NCBI GenBank assembly: GCA_900088475.1
Contig: FLMG01004002.1
Location: 6,138 to 70,137 of the forward strand
Direction of reading: 5' to 3'
Source of the DNA: Hyphochytrium catenoides
Taxonomy: Eukaryota; Sar; Hyphochytriomycetes; Hyphochytriales; Hyphochytriaceae
Length of the DNA: 64,000 nucleotides
A model generated the notes under the pieces. The model searched no databases. It saw only the letters and a list, made by a program, of their open reading frames with translations, and was not told the DNA's origin. Of this stretch, positions 33,621 through 46,600 are shown piece after piece. Positions within the stretch are counted from its first letter, which is position 1. Every line of letters starts with the position of its first letter. Position numbers and translations under genes: made by a program.

Positions 33621-36600
33621 ATGGCGCTGGAGCCACCCCCGAGGCGGCCGTCTCGACCATCCTTCAGCAGGTCCACCTCAGACCTGGCTTCTTTTGAGGA
33701 GATCCATGGATTACATCAAGCACATGAAGGGCAGCAAAATCCTAAGGATCTGGTGGAGGAGATCGCTAGAGACGGTAAGACAAGCTCCCAAGCGATGCTA
33801 AGGGCGGTGTCATGATGCTAAACCGCTAGCTCGTTTGCAGAACGCTTCGTGGACTTTCTCTCTGAGAACTTTGATGCCGTGCGGTTTGCAAGTAACATCA
33901 TCTCCAGCGATGCCGTCGAAGTTGGTCAGCAACCACCTGCGACCGGCCGCACAAGTGAGGAGTACCAGGCAGCAATGGACGCTTACGTGCAGCGCATAGA
34001 GACCACCATCCAGAACTATGTAGCTCGAAGCCACGAAGATCTTATCGGTCAACTCACCTCTGCCGATAGGCTAGCCAAGACTACCGAGGTGGTGCGGACC
34101 AACGTCGGCACTCTGAAAGGTGCAATAGCTGACATCAAGGAAGAAGTGAAGGTCCCGGCCGATAACCTCAGAGTCTTGGTGAGGCGAGCCAGGAGAGTGC
34201 AGGATGCGAATGACTTATTGAGAAAAATTCTTCGGCTGTCCACCGCACTGAAAAAACTCCGTCTCTCCTTGGACGTTAAGAAAAGTTTCGCTGAACTGAG
34301 AACAGTCGGTGTTAGTGCGTTTGAGAACCTTCCAACAGCTGCGGAGAGCGTTCAGGAGATAGAGTGCGTGATGAGCCAACTGGATGCCAGCCGGGTAGAG
34401 GCGATAGCCATAGAGATAGGTTATATCAAGAAGGCTTCGAAGCTGGTTCGAGAGCTCTCAGATGAGCTGTTCATGGCTGGGGCGGAGGCAATGAACCAGA
34501 CAGAAATCGGCATCGCACTGCAGGTCTTTTACCATTTGAAGTGTCTCAGAGAAAAGGTGTCTGGCCTTATTCGGCTCACAGTGCAGAGCGGAGAGGGACA
34601 ATTTCAACGAATGATGGAGAGCTTAGAAGCAGTGGATACCGAGGCAGGTAGCGGAGTCACTGGAGGAAGAGACGCAGATGGCCCTCAGCTCCGAATGAGG
34701 CTTGCCTCTCAGATGGAGCTGATCATGGAAATAGTGCAGACGTACGCTCTCCAGGTAGGTCTAGTGTCTGACTCTTACTTTGGGCTGTTACCCACTCAAT
34801 ACTTATCATATGTTGCCTTTGTGACAGGTTTGGACGCTCCAGAAGGTCTTGGGTAAGAAGCGTGACCCATTCACGAGGGTGCGATTTCTAGACGAGGTCA
34901 TCTCGCAGGGAGAGCAGTCCATTTTCAGCAACTTCTGGCAGCAAATGACAAGCGCTTTAGAGGGCCAGGTAGGATGTCCACCTCTGCTAATAGCTAATGA
35001 CCGAATTCTAGAAAGTTGGAGTTGATGGGCAGAGTGAAAAGCAAAAAGGGAGAGGTTTTGACAAGAGGAAGGAATGGGTCAGTTGCACCGAAAGATATGA
35101 AGTAGCCAAAGGACCGGTTTCCGTGGCGTGAGCGGTTTAAACGGGAATTGCTAATAACTTGAAGTCGAAAGGGATGACAAGGACGTGTTGTACAACGGAA
35201 GAGAGAATATCATTCCCTTCTAAAAGCAAAGCTTCGTCTGCGATCTCTTCCCTTCTTCTGCAGTTTAAGAAGAGCCTCGCACGTCCGTCTACTGGAGTTG
35301 AATACCTCATAAGTGTCTACCCCTACCTTAGGAGTTCCGCTCACATCATGCTAGATCGACTAGCTCGCTCTACGGAGAAGGGGGCTGCCAGCGCTCGATC
35401 TTCAGCTATCGCACTACCCTATCAAAGCGGGACTGAAGATGAGGATATGCACAGAATGTCGGGGCTTCGAAGTCAAGAGAGGAAGCTCTTCTTAGGATGC
35501 TTTCGACCTTTACACGACGCCTTTCTAATTCGTTCGCTGAAGCGGCTGCTGGCACCAATACAACTGATGTTTCCAAAGTCAGAAGCCTACCACGTCGGTG
35601 TTCCAAGTAAGAGTGACACCATGACCTTCATCACAGGTACGTCTTACTTAGCTTGTATGCTGAAGATGGATAAGGATAAGGGTAATAGGGCAGCCAATAA
35701 CTTTGGCTTACAATGTCTTTTCAGCCATGCGACAAGAGATGGAGTCTTGTGACCATGACACTGGACTTACTGTCGCCACTCTGGGCGGCGTGAACAAAGC
35801 CATCAATTATTTTGCCAATAACTTAGAGGAACTCATCGATTCTTCAAAGAACGCCCTCCAGTTTGACCAGGGGAAGCCCCGTACAGCCGAGCAGGCGCAT
35901 AACATAGCAATATTACAGACAATTGCATTACTAGAGAGCGCCATAGACGGCCTATCATCGGGCATTGGACAGAGCAAGTCCATGCTAGGGGGAGCCATCG
36001 AACAAGACTTGGTAAGATTGCCATTTTGTTCTGCTGAGTAGTTGCAAGGTTGGCCGAAAGGCGCACAAGGCGCAAAAGCTTAGAAAAGCTCCTAGCGAGG
36101 AATGGGAGAGCGTAAACGGGGCAGCAAGTTCAGTGCTCGCAGCAAGCTCAGGAGCTGAAGAAATTCGCTTGCTAATCTCTGCAGGCTGTTGCTGAGAGAA
36201 CATCTATTGTGAGGAACGCAACGAAGAAGTCCAAGGAATGCCTAGAAGTCCTTGCGGTCCAGATTTTGGTAAGATGTATCTGCACCGATGAGTGGTAGGA
36301 CAGTGACCACTAAAATATCCTTTGCCGTACCCGCACTTCTCGACGTGTCCCAAATTTCGCTCCTTTTCTTCCTAGCGTTCCTACCTGTCAGGTGCTAGCC
36401 ACCTAACAGACAACGTCCTAGCATCCATGCACCTAGAGAGCTTTGGGGGCAACACCACGGTTGGGTTAACGACCAGAACGTCTTCCCGTTATATCACCCA
36501 CCTTGCTAGCCTCCTTGCTTATCTCAAAAGAGACCACTTTACATACTTTCCACGGGCGGCGTGGACCACGAAATGCCTAATCGAGTTTGCCGGACGGCTT

Positions 36601-37447
36601 GTGTCTGTATTCATGAAGCATGTCTGCTTGGTGAGTAACCCCTACAAAGATATCACCACAACAAAGGCTCTAGTATTTGCTGCCTCTATGACTCGGCAAA
36701 GTTCTAGTGAGCCTCTTAAATCTAATCCTTCAGCTTCAGTTCCTAAATCTTGCAATCTGCCGTAGGTGAAGCCCTTGGGAGAAGAAGGGAAACTGAAAAT
36801 TGCACAAGATATCACCCAGTTGGAGCTCGCTGTGGGCAACATTATTGGTGTCGAGCAGCTTGGCGCTCAGTACGAGGAGCTGAAGTCGTTGAAGAAGCTT
36901 CTGTTTCTGGACTTGAAGGAGATTGCTCAGGACTCTTCGTTGGACACTTTGAGGCCCAGTATTGTATGGCACAATCTTATTGCCAGAGGGCCACCGGATT
37001 TGGAGATGCCTTACGTTCGGGCGGGTTGGACCCCTGGCCGATATGTGCTCTGGATGGACCAGGATGCCGGAAAAAGCGAGACTGAGGTTGCGTCGGAAGA
37101 CACGCTAATTCATTATCGCTCCGTAACGGATTTGAAGTTTGTTCTACGAGCGGAGGTAGGCTGTCCCGATGAGAAGGCAATACTATGATACGTCTTCGCT
37201 TATTGACAAGCTTCCCTAACGGCATTTTCCTAACGATAACCTCGCCCTTCAAATGCTATGTGCTTTCTCGCTTACATCATAGGGGAAGATCTGGAAGGAG
37301 GTTCGCGAAAGTTTGGATCTTTATGCTCAGCGTGTAAACGCCACAGGAGAGAAAAATTATCATCCTGTGTATAGCTTTTTAGTAGAGTCTGGGACGGAGC
37401 TGCTTGCCTCCTACGAAGCTTATGCTTTTGGCGTTAAGGGTGATTGA
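33621..37447 (+). CDS. COG5: Conserved oligomeric Golgi complex subunit 5, 920 aa
   Basis: Nine exons join in phase: 33621-33774, 33841-34754, 34828-34968, 35264-35636, 35725-36011, 36185-36268, 36376-36630, 36766-37155, 37283-37447. COG5 is part of lobe B of the tether that captures retrograde intra-Golgi vesicles. Recognisable blocks in order: RFVDFLSENFDAVRFAS; a long coiled-coil region with VARSHEDLIGQLTSADRL and LLRKILRLSTALKKLR; EIGIALQVFYHLKCLREKVS; VWTLQKVLGKKRDPFTRVRF; YPYLRSSAHIMLDRL; DAFLIRSLKRLLAPIQLMFP; and VKPLGEEGKLKIAQDITQLE near the C-terminus. It is slightly longer than human COG5. The start is the first ATG in the frame. The stop lies 178 bp from the dynein stop on the other strand. 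Confidence 0.95.
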
Positions 37448-37625
37448 GGTTGACAGCTGCACACCCACGGACTAGCCAGGATGGAAAAGGTTCCTCTATG
37501 TAAAGAAGGTATTAACCCGTATCTTATTTATTTCTTGGCATGTTAATGCTTCTGCGACGAACAATACCCGTGCCGCCGTCTCTAGAAACGATTTCATCCT
37601 TTCTTGTTTCACTTAAGGCTGCCCC

Positions 37626-40600
37626 TTAGTAGATCAGGGAGCAGAAGCAAGCCACCCCTGCCTTGATCCAATAATCTTGGTCGGACACCTTTACGATGGC
37701 GTTCGTCTCAGAAACAAGTGCCTGGCGTTGAATGGACCGTCTGTCCGATGGTATTTCAAGCCAAAAGATGAAGTTGGTAGAGTGCCCAGTGGTGGAAAGA
37801 GACCCCGTACGCGTGAGGATTTTGTAGACTGGGCAACGGTAAACGCCGCCTATTTGGAGAGGAAGTAAACCAGATTAGTCATCGGGAAACGCACCAGCAG
37901 AAATTATAAGAAGGTAGCCAGGATTGAGCTCTCAACTATGGCGGCTATAGGTCATGCTCGAAGAGGAATTGGTGTCGAAGAGTAAGAACCTTACTTTTAG
38001 GTGCCAGGCGATTAGGTTCGGGTATAAGATGTATGACAGGCATTGGGGCGAAGAGTTCCTTAGGTTTGGGATCGACCAGTGAGCGCTTCTCAGGGTCCCA
38101 TCTGGCGCCCTCAATGTATAGTCCTACAACATGGCCATGGTAAGAAAGAAAAGTAAGGATGTACACCAATTGAGAGCATCGGGAGGAAAAAGGAACGTAA
38201 GGGTTCTTCCGAGAGTGCGGGATGATAAAGGCCAGAGAGCTTGGCTATATGCGCTGTCGTACCTTTGATGTAGCAACCCCGGTCCGGCTTCCCAGCCACG
38301 GACTCCTTGAATTGGAATCCAAAGGAAAGAAGATCGATTGGAATCTTCTCTCTACGTGCGTGGTTCTGGAGAGTTCCTGTCAGGAAGCTCTGAGGGAAGA
38401 AGAAGCCGCTAATCCAGAAGACATCTGGAACTCCACTTTTCACCCATGTGGAAAGAAACCCGACTCTGTCTAACAAGTCATTAAACCAGGCTGGCAGAGG
38501 CTTCAACGATGGATAGGCTCTGCTCTCCCATTCAGCTGGGACTTTCTGGGTGTAAATACTGGTTGCCATAGCCTCTAACTCTGCCGACATCAAAACTAAA
38601 CCCTTAAGAGCCTTTCTGAGCTCTGGTAGTGAGGCTTTGAGGAGATGGAGAAGGGTGTTGAAGCGTCCGGCCTCCTGCAAGAGGACCGTGTTCATCGACT
38701 CTTCGTACCGTGTCGGGTATTGCATACCAATGGCCTGTCATAAGAAGTAAAGAGAGAGGACAAGGCGGATAGGTGATTGGCCGATCTTAGTGAGCTAGGA
38801 CAGCAATCTCCACGAAAAAACAGGGTGGTTGTAAGCTTAGTGAAGCACGGCGGGAGTTGGGAGGAGACGAGGAAAGCAGCCACCAAAGTGAAGAAAAGCA
38901 GCTGGCACCAAAGTTGGGTTACTCTTGACCTGGGCAATAAACTAACATGCTAAACAAGAGAGGAAAGGAATGATGTTCTAGCACCAATGTGGGTAAGCCC
39001 CATCCGGAGCAGGCGAGTCGCGAGAAGAAGGGTTTACCTCTAAGTTGAATAGCTCAGGCAGCCGCTCCTGCATATCCCGAACTGTCTCTTCAATGATCTC
39101 CTCCCGGCTCTTTCCCTCGCCGCCGGTGACTCTGGGTTGCAAGCTCAGCAGAGTATCAAAGAGGCCATACGTCTCCGCTATAGCGCAAGTAACATTCGCA
39201 TTCTCGTGCATGCCGAAGACTTCGGGCTCGGCATTGATGGGGAGAGAATCGATGTAGCTCAGATAGCTCTTCCATGCACTCTTTCCTGACTCTGGGGAGT
39301 AAGAGCGGTAGGTGCCGCTCTTCGAGAAGGCGTAACCTTCTTCCAGCACCTCCTTACAGAAGAAATCAGAGAGAATGACATCAATCGTCCTCATATCTTT
39401 ATCGTCTGTCACTCTGCCGCCATAGTTCACAACAGACGTCATCACTTTGAGAACACGGAAAGGGATCTCGTCGTACTTGTCCAAGAACATCTCAAGCTGA
39501 GAGAGTGAGATGTCAAAGTCTGTTTCGTTGAATTGGTAGGGAATGTTCCAGCCAAGAGGACCGAACTTCCTTCTCTCGAGGATATTCGCATGGAAGAAAG
39601 AGAGAGCGAAGACTAACTTCTTGTATATCTCAGGCTTAGATGTTCTTTCCAGCTTCTTTTCGTCCAACTTCAGATACGTCGCCTTGAGGTTTGCCCTCAG
39701 ACCCTTCGGGGGCTCCTTTGTCATCTTGACCCCACTCTGAAGAACAGAGGAAGGAAAAGCCTTCGATGGTAGAGAAGTGAGCCACAGTCTAAAGTCCTTG
39801 TGCACCGTCTTCGGGTCTAGCTCTTCCACGATCCTTTCCAACTCTGGCATCCACGATGTGGCGAGGTGACAGTTCTGAAGAAGAACCCATTTTCCTTCCT
39901 GTCGCCCTTCGTGAATCATGTTATTTGCCAGAGGGCCTTGGCCTTGGCCTAAAGATATGGAAAGGACCTTCTTGCTCATCTTCATCTCTTCGGCATAAGA
40001 AAGCAAGTCCTTCGCAGGATCACTACCTGGAGACAGGACGAAGATGAGAGGGGATGAGGGCGAGGAGTCCATAAAGGCTCCTCCTAGATCAAAAGGAGGA
40101 GGTTCAATGAATTTGTTCCCCATCTCAGCGGCCACGAAGTCCTGGATGGCCTCCGTAATCTTGTCAGGGCGGAGACACCGTATAATAAGAAGCTTCTCAA
40201 AGTTGTTGAGACGTGCCTCATAAGGAGAAGGAAAGCGGTGTCTCTGCATCTCCGCTTGTTGGATGAGTAGCTGCCAGGCGTTGAGGTTCGATGTGATGGC
40301 AGAGGCTAGGTCTGTGAAGGGGGGAATGGTGCTGAGGGCACAGAGCTGGAACGGATAGGAATGATTGTGAGGACAAGACAGCAAGAGGGCATTAGCTGAC
40401 TGCCTGGGGATCATCTAAAGAAAGGAGAACGTCTAAGTGAGGCAAGACACTATCTAAGGTACCCCTGGCATAATAAATGAAGACGGTCGAAGCTCACCTC
40501 ATCCCAAGCTCTCTTATCTATCCAATCCGGAGCAGGATTGACAAGACTCTCTGCCTTGGAAGCGGAGGAGGACATGCCCGACAAAAGGAATCGCCAGTGC

Positions 40601-43600
40601 TCACTATTGATTCTATTTTGTCCCTGCAGGATCTTAATGCAGAGAAGGAAAGAGAAAAGGAGTTTGTGCTTCTCAAAAAGAGAGCGACATATGTTTTTGT
40701 ATAGCGAGTAGGTCACATAGTGCAGCAAGTTCTGCAGTCGTTGCTTAACATCCAACGACTTCTCTGCGCTGCGGATGCCCTGGATGGCAGGAGCCAGCGT
40801 GAGTGCTCAGATGAAGAATAGCATCAAAACAGCACGTCAGTCAACAGGAAGCAGAGTCACTTCGGTGTTCTCCAGACAAGTGCAATTAGGTTGCCAGAGT
40901 ATGGATGTAACAGAAATGTTCACTAGGCAAGGGAAGGATCCAGTGTCGTTCTTCAGAAACTTGAACTGAAGGACAGCCTTGTGACGCCGTTAGTCGTGGG
41001 CTTACCTTGATGAAGAGCTCAATGAACCACGTGAGCGAATATTGGTACATAGGGTCCACCATTGCAAGATCAGATATACAGAAGTAAAGCAGTGATGCGC
41101 GAGCAGCGACAGCTCTAGTTTGTCAAAAAAAGAGGCGGAACAGTGGATACAGCATACACAGCACAAGTTAGACTCGACGGTCGGAAATCGCGATCAATAA
41201 AAAGTAGCCACCTGTATGTCTCTCTGGTCTCATCAATGGTGCGTTCGGTCTCTTCTGCCTCTGCCATCTTGGTGCTGATGTTCTCAGAAGTGACCTTTGC
41301 CTTTCCTGAGGTTGGGTTCGGATAAGTAAAACGAAAGAAGTACCTCTGAAGGAGAACAGTCAAGTCAAACCAGCTCCTCTCCCTGTGTCACACCCCCTAG
41401 CGCAAATGACTCGCGTCTTCTATGCCTACTAACCTAGGGTGGATATAAGCTCCGTGTCATCGAGCACATTCCCCTTAGAATTGGCAAGCATTTGTAGGAT
41501 CTTATTCTCAATATCCACCAGCTCAGCTCTCATTCTGGCGCTATTAACAGTGAGGGTGCTCTTCCTCTCTGCCAACTCCGGCAGCTCTTCTTGCACCACA
41601 ACCCCAAGGGCTTGGTCCTCGAGACCTAGTCATTGAGCACCAGGTTATAAGAATAGTGGCCACCAAAGGTAAAAAGGCCGGCTTGATAGCAAACAGATTG
41701 CGAAATGTCAAAAAATAAACTTGGAACTCACAGATCGCGTACTAGTTTAAGATCATCCAGAACGACGGAGATAAAGAAGCTTTACCTTTCGGGGTAATGG
41801 TAAAGTTTAACAGTGACACTTTGACGCAGATCTCCGGTGGGTAGTGGGGGTTGGGCAGTTTGGTGGTCATAAAGAACTTGAAGCCATCATTGTAGGGGAC
41901 TGACGCCTCGCCCAACCGCATCATGAGCTGTCCCCCTTGGCGGTACTTCTGTTGCAGAAGGACGGGCTCCAGGGCCGCATCAAGCTCTTCTCCGATGTTC
42001 TCAAGGAGAATCCACTTTCCGAATCTGACCCCATTCTCTATAAGGGCCGTCAAATCAAAAGAGAGAGCAGAAAAGCATGGAGCAGAGAGCTTAATGCGCT
42101 GGCCAAGGGTTGGGAGGAAGCAAGGAAGGTGTGAAGATGTGCTCTAGAAGATCCTGATAGAGTGAAAGATCCATACCGAGGGTGCGGAGAAAGTTTTTGT
42201 CCGACAATTTGATCACCTCCAGACCGCTTTCTGCTGAATCCTTTCCCAGGTTTTTGATAAAACGATTTGCCTGGCCCTGAGGATCGACCAGAAGTGGCCA
42301 CCGCCGAGCTCGAGACATAATTATTCCTGAGAAGCGGGGAATGGAGTGTTTGAGTCCTACCTTTGCTCCTGTGCTCATTGTAGCAGAGCCAATCACTCTA
42401 TTGAGGATTGTGTTCTTAGAATTTGAAAAACATAACCTTACCGTTTTGTACGGACAGCGCATCCGATGGAAGACCAGCTAATTGCCACGCCCTGACCCTC
42501 ACTGGATCTGCGAGAGTCGAAAGGATGGAACAGTTCGCAGTGTGCGGTAAGCCCAGGTGAAGAAGCTTTCCCTGCCATTCCTTGACGCACTCTTCACGGT
42601 ACTCGTACGTGAACGCTCCCAAGTAGCTCACCTGAAAAGAGTCAGAAGTAGTCAAGCAAACCGGTGAGCGCATTTGGCATGCCGGAGTCTAATCTAATTC
42701 TCAATCGCTAGAATATGTTAGCGTGACTAGGGGATGACATGGCCTCAGGACAGCGTAGCTGAAATCTACCATGAGAGAGACTAAGCTTGGTAAGATACAC
42801 AGAACGCAGGGTGGATAGGGAATGGAGGAGAAACAGTCGGCGGGAGCAATGGAGAGGAGTTAATGACTCACCGTCGCAGCTGCTACCGCCACATCTCCGG
42901 GAAGATTCCCTATACTCTGCTGCAATCTCTCCACTGTCTCTCCCCATCTAACTTCCTCTCCTCCGAGAAGGGCAATGAGCTTCAAAGCAGAATCCAGTCT
43001 CGTCTCACACTGCTTGCAGTCAGCCGCTAACTTCTCCTTTTTACTCTCACCCTCCTGGAACTTGCTTTCCAACTCCTCCAGTCTGTTAGTGACGTCCTGA
43101 AGCTTGGCTTTCGCGAGGGAGAGTGCCTGCTCTGACTCTTTCAGGTCATCTTCTGCTGCTTTCAGGGCCCGGCGCTTTGGCTCCACAGCGACCGCGACTC
43201 TATTATACGTGTACATCGCGCGAACCCACATGCAGATAGCGGTGCACGCCTACAGACATAACGGTCGATACAAAGGTGTAGCACAAGAGGCATAGAGTGA
43301 ACCACAGGCATTTTGAACTCTTGATCGCTGACTGCCTATACTTCTAAGAGGACCCTTCAATTCCCAACGGTTTACCTTGGATGCCTTTTGTATGGCGTCT
43401 GGCGTGAAGTTTTGGTCCTGAATATATGGCTCTATCTCTGCAATCACTGCCTCCGGAATATTGTCTTTGTCGAAGGTCAGCATGGAGTTCATGAAACCCT
43501 TTGGATCTAGCAGAAGGCTGCGCTGTGCCGCTTCCCAGTAATCAGTAATCTAGACAGCATCGCACAAGGAGTTAAGGGCGAGCTTCTGGGAAGAAGGAGG

Positions 43601-46600
43601 TTGACTGCCAAGAAGTTGGGATAGTGAGCTGATGTAGCGGATGTCAGAGAGAAGGCAGCCAAAAGGTTCGTCCCTAAACTCTACCTTCTGTCCCGGCTTG
43701 TTGGGATCAGCCTTTTTCGTGGGCTTTATGCCGAAGATGATGCAAGCTGCCTCCATTGTCAGCTTAACACCGCCAGGTGGAGTCTTCAACGCTTTAACCT
43801 TCGGGCAAAGCATAACAAGAGAGAGGAACCGAACATCACGAATCAGCCATGCCCAGCCTTATAAAAGGGTGATAGTGCCTGACAGCAAAAGTCCACAGAC
43901 CAATTGGGAATGAAAGTTGCCGAGACACAACAGAATGGACAAGCGCACCGCAGGGGCAGACTGCAAGCATTGTTTATGGTACCTCGTCTATATCGCTCTT
44001 CTTAAGCATGTTCAGGCATTTTACGGCCTCATCCAAAGCCGGAAGAGCCTGGTCTAAGTCTTTTTGGGCGTCATCTTTGATAGCCTGATGTACCGGTAAG
44101 AAATGAAGGGGCCAATAGAAGAAAGAGGGGGTAGGAAAAGATAGGAGGAGGAGACAATTCCCAGGTTAGAGATACGCTGTTGGCTTCCACTTTTCGTCCC
44201 GTCTTATGACGAGGCCAGGATGGGCTATCTGACCTGGGCCATGGCCGCCTTTGTGTTTGCGGTTGTCTCCTCCTTCTCGACTTCTGCCTTCATTCGGTCA
44301 GCCGCCTCCTTGTCCTTCGCAATAATCTGTACCATCTGTTCCACCTCCGCCTGAGTGCGCTCTAGCTCGGGCTTGAGAGCTATGAGTTGTTCCTGCCGAC
44401 CCACAATAGACCATGAGAGATATTATGAGGACTAGCACTTGCCAATCAAATGGTGTAGGTAACAAGATTCTATCGAATGACATCTTTTCCTCCTCTCTGC
44501 CATAGCCTCACCGATTTATCCGGTGCAGTATCGTTTCCTTCTCTTACCCAGCCGCTTTTCTCTGATAAGGTCAGCTGGTAGTTCTCACGGCTACATCGTT
44601 CCTATTCTCATCTTATCCAGTAGATTCTTCACTGGGGCTCGCTTACCTGCATGCTCGCCACCTGCAGCTTAGTCGACTTGATCTTGTCGACTCCATTTTG
44701 AAGCCTTCCACAAGCCCCTTGAAGTTCCTCTTTTCGGCCCTTGAAGATGGCTTTGAAGGTTTGAAGAAGTTCGAGATAAGAAGTGGGCGTCACGTAATTA
44801 TGACGCCTCAGGTGCTGGAAAAAGAGTCGACTCTTGCTCTCCACAGATTGGTGAGCAACTTGAAAGAATGCTACGAGAGATGGGAGGTGCTCCCCTACGC
44901 CCTCTCCTGTGCCTCTTTCCTCTTTGTCTGAGGACGGAGAGAAAGCACTCATTGCGACCGAATGGAGAGCCTCTTCCGGCCACTCACGGAACCAGTCTAT
45001 GGTGCAACAATTGACCAGAGAAGGGAACATTCGCAAGCGACGTCGGAAACTATCTCCAATAGGGCTCATACATAGGACCACGTGCATGTTCCTCCTTACT
45101 TTTTGGAGAAACAGAGAGAAGAGTGTAAGCTTAGTTGGTGGCAGGGCTAGTCTTTGGCATTCCCCTCGCAGAGCGCTAAAGATTTGCTCCAAGTCCTCGT
45201 CCTTGTAGAGGTTGGGCACATCGCCGCTATTCAGTATGCTATTCAGATCTTCCAGCATCGTCTCATCAATGACCTGTCAGCGTCAAGGCAATTGTTGGCA
45301 GAGCCGAGATAAAGCCAATCAACGTTCCGTCAAGAAGGTGACGGGATATCTGGAATGGCTTACCTGGACATCAGAAAAGAGGAACACGGTTTGTCTTCCT
45401 TGCAGCCCAGCCGTCATGAGGCATCGCTTAACGTCTTCTCGCCACTCTTTCATGCCATATCCTTTCGAGATCTCCACCTGGGGATCAAGGTGAAGACACA
45501 ATCCTCAGCTTTAGAAGAAGATATTTGAAAGTGGTCGCAATCTTATTGAAGACCCAGAACGGCCTCAATGATCAGTAAGAATGCGCAATGAATGGTTGTA
45601 GGCTATGACAAAGGGGGATCACGACGAACGGACGAAGAGAGCAGGTAAAGTGGGTGGAAGACATAAGTATCATCAAAGGTAAAAGCTCCAACACAGCCAA
45701 ACAATAGAATCAGCGAGGCACAGGGGCCACGATTGAGATAGAAATAGCCCAACACGCTCGTTAGTGAATCGTCCATACCTGGAAGCACGTGTACTCCGCT
45801 ATGGAAGTAGCTAGCTTGGCCAAACTTTGCCTACCGCTACCGCCAACGCCTAACAAAAGAGCATGTCCTCTCTCTTGCCTTAGGACTCTGCTAACTCTGG
45901 ACACATGCTCCATCGCGTCAAGGAAGAGAACAAGAGGCATTGGGGTCCTAGAGGTAGCATTGAAATCGCTGAGATATTCTTGCAGAATGGAAGACAGCGC
46001 AGAATGGTCTGGGATCTCTTGGTAAAGCTTGGGCTCTGCTCCTGGGTGCATGAAGTCTCCGTAGATCAACCTCTTGTTACCCTTCATGACCGCCTCCCAC
46101 AGGCATGCCTGTTCATTATTCCCGGCAGTTCCTGTGACATCACTGATGCCGACATCTTCATCTTCTTGAAGCGAGATGTGCTTGAAAGCCCGTCCGTCTA
46201 CTACTTGCCGTAACAGGGACAGGAACCAATTGTTATCCTCCTCGTTCACAAGTCGATCACCGAAAACCCTGCAGCTCTCGTGGACCCAGAGGCGCAATAG
46301 AGCTAAGGGGGAACGGATGGTTCCTCTCTCTCCCATCAGCAGACCTTGCAGTACTTTGGCTAAGTCTCTTAGGTTGAAAGTGTAGTGAGGTCGCGATGGA
46401 GTCGGAAGCAGCTCTCGGGTAATGGTGTTATATAAGTCAATGCTGGATATCACCACTGGAGGCGCAACGAGAGAAGAGATTGGGCTCAGGAGGACGAATG
46501 GTCTGATATGAGTGCACAAGAAATCGATAGTAGACAAGGGACGAGAACACATCAGCCCAATGAACATTCATCATGATAGCCGTTTCGACGCAGATAAGAG

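Noticed and set aside
37481-37868. A small plus-strand gene of two phase-matched exons (88 aa) just after COG5
   Set aside because: The second 'exon' is exactly antisense to the last dynein exon (37849-37626), whose [12 protein letters not shown] ending is conserved; the plus frame is a shadow.
38111-38473. Plus-strand ORF over the dynein C-terminal domain
   Set aside because: Antisense to conserved dynein sequence ([18 protein letters not shown]).
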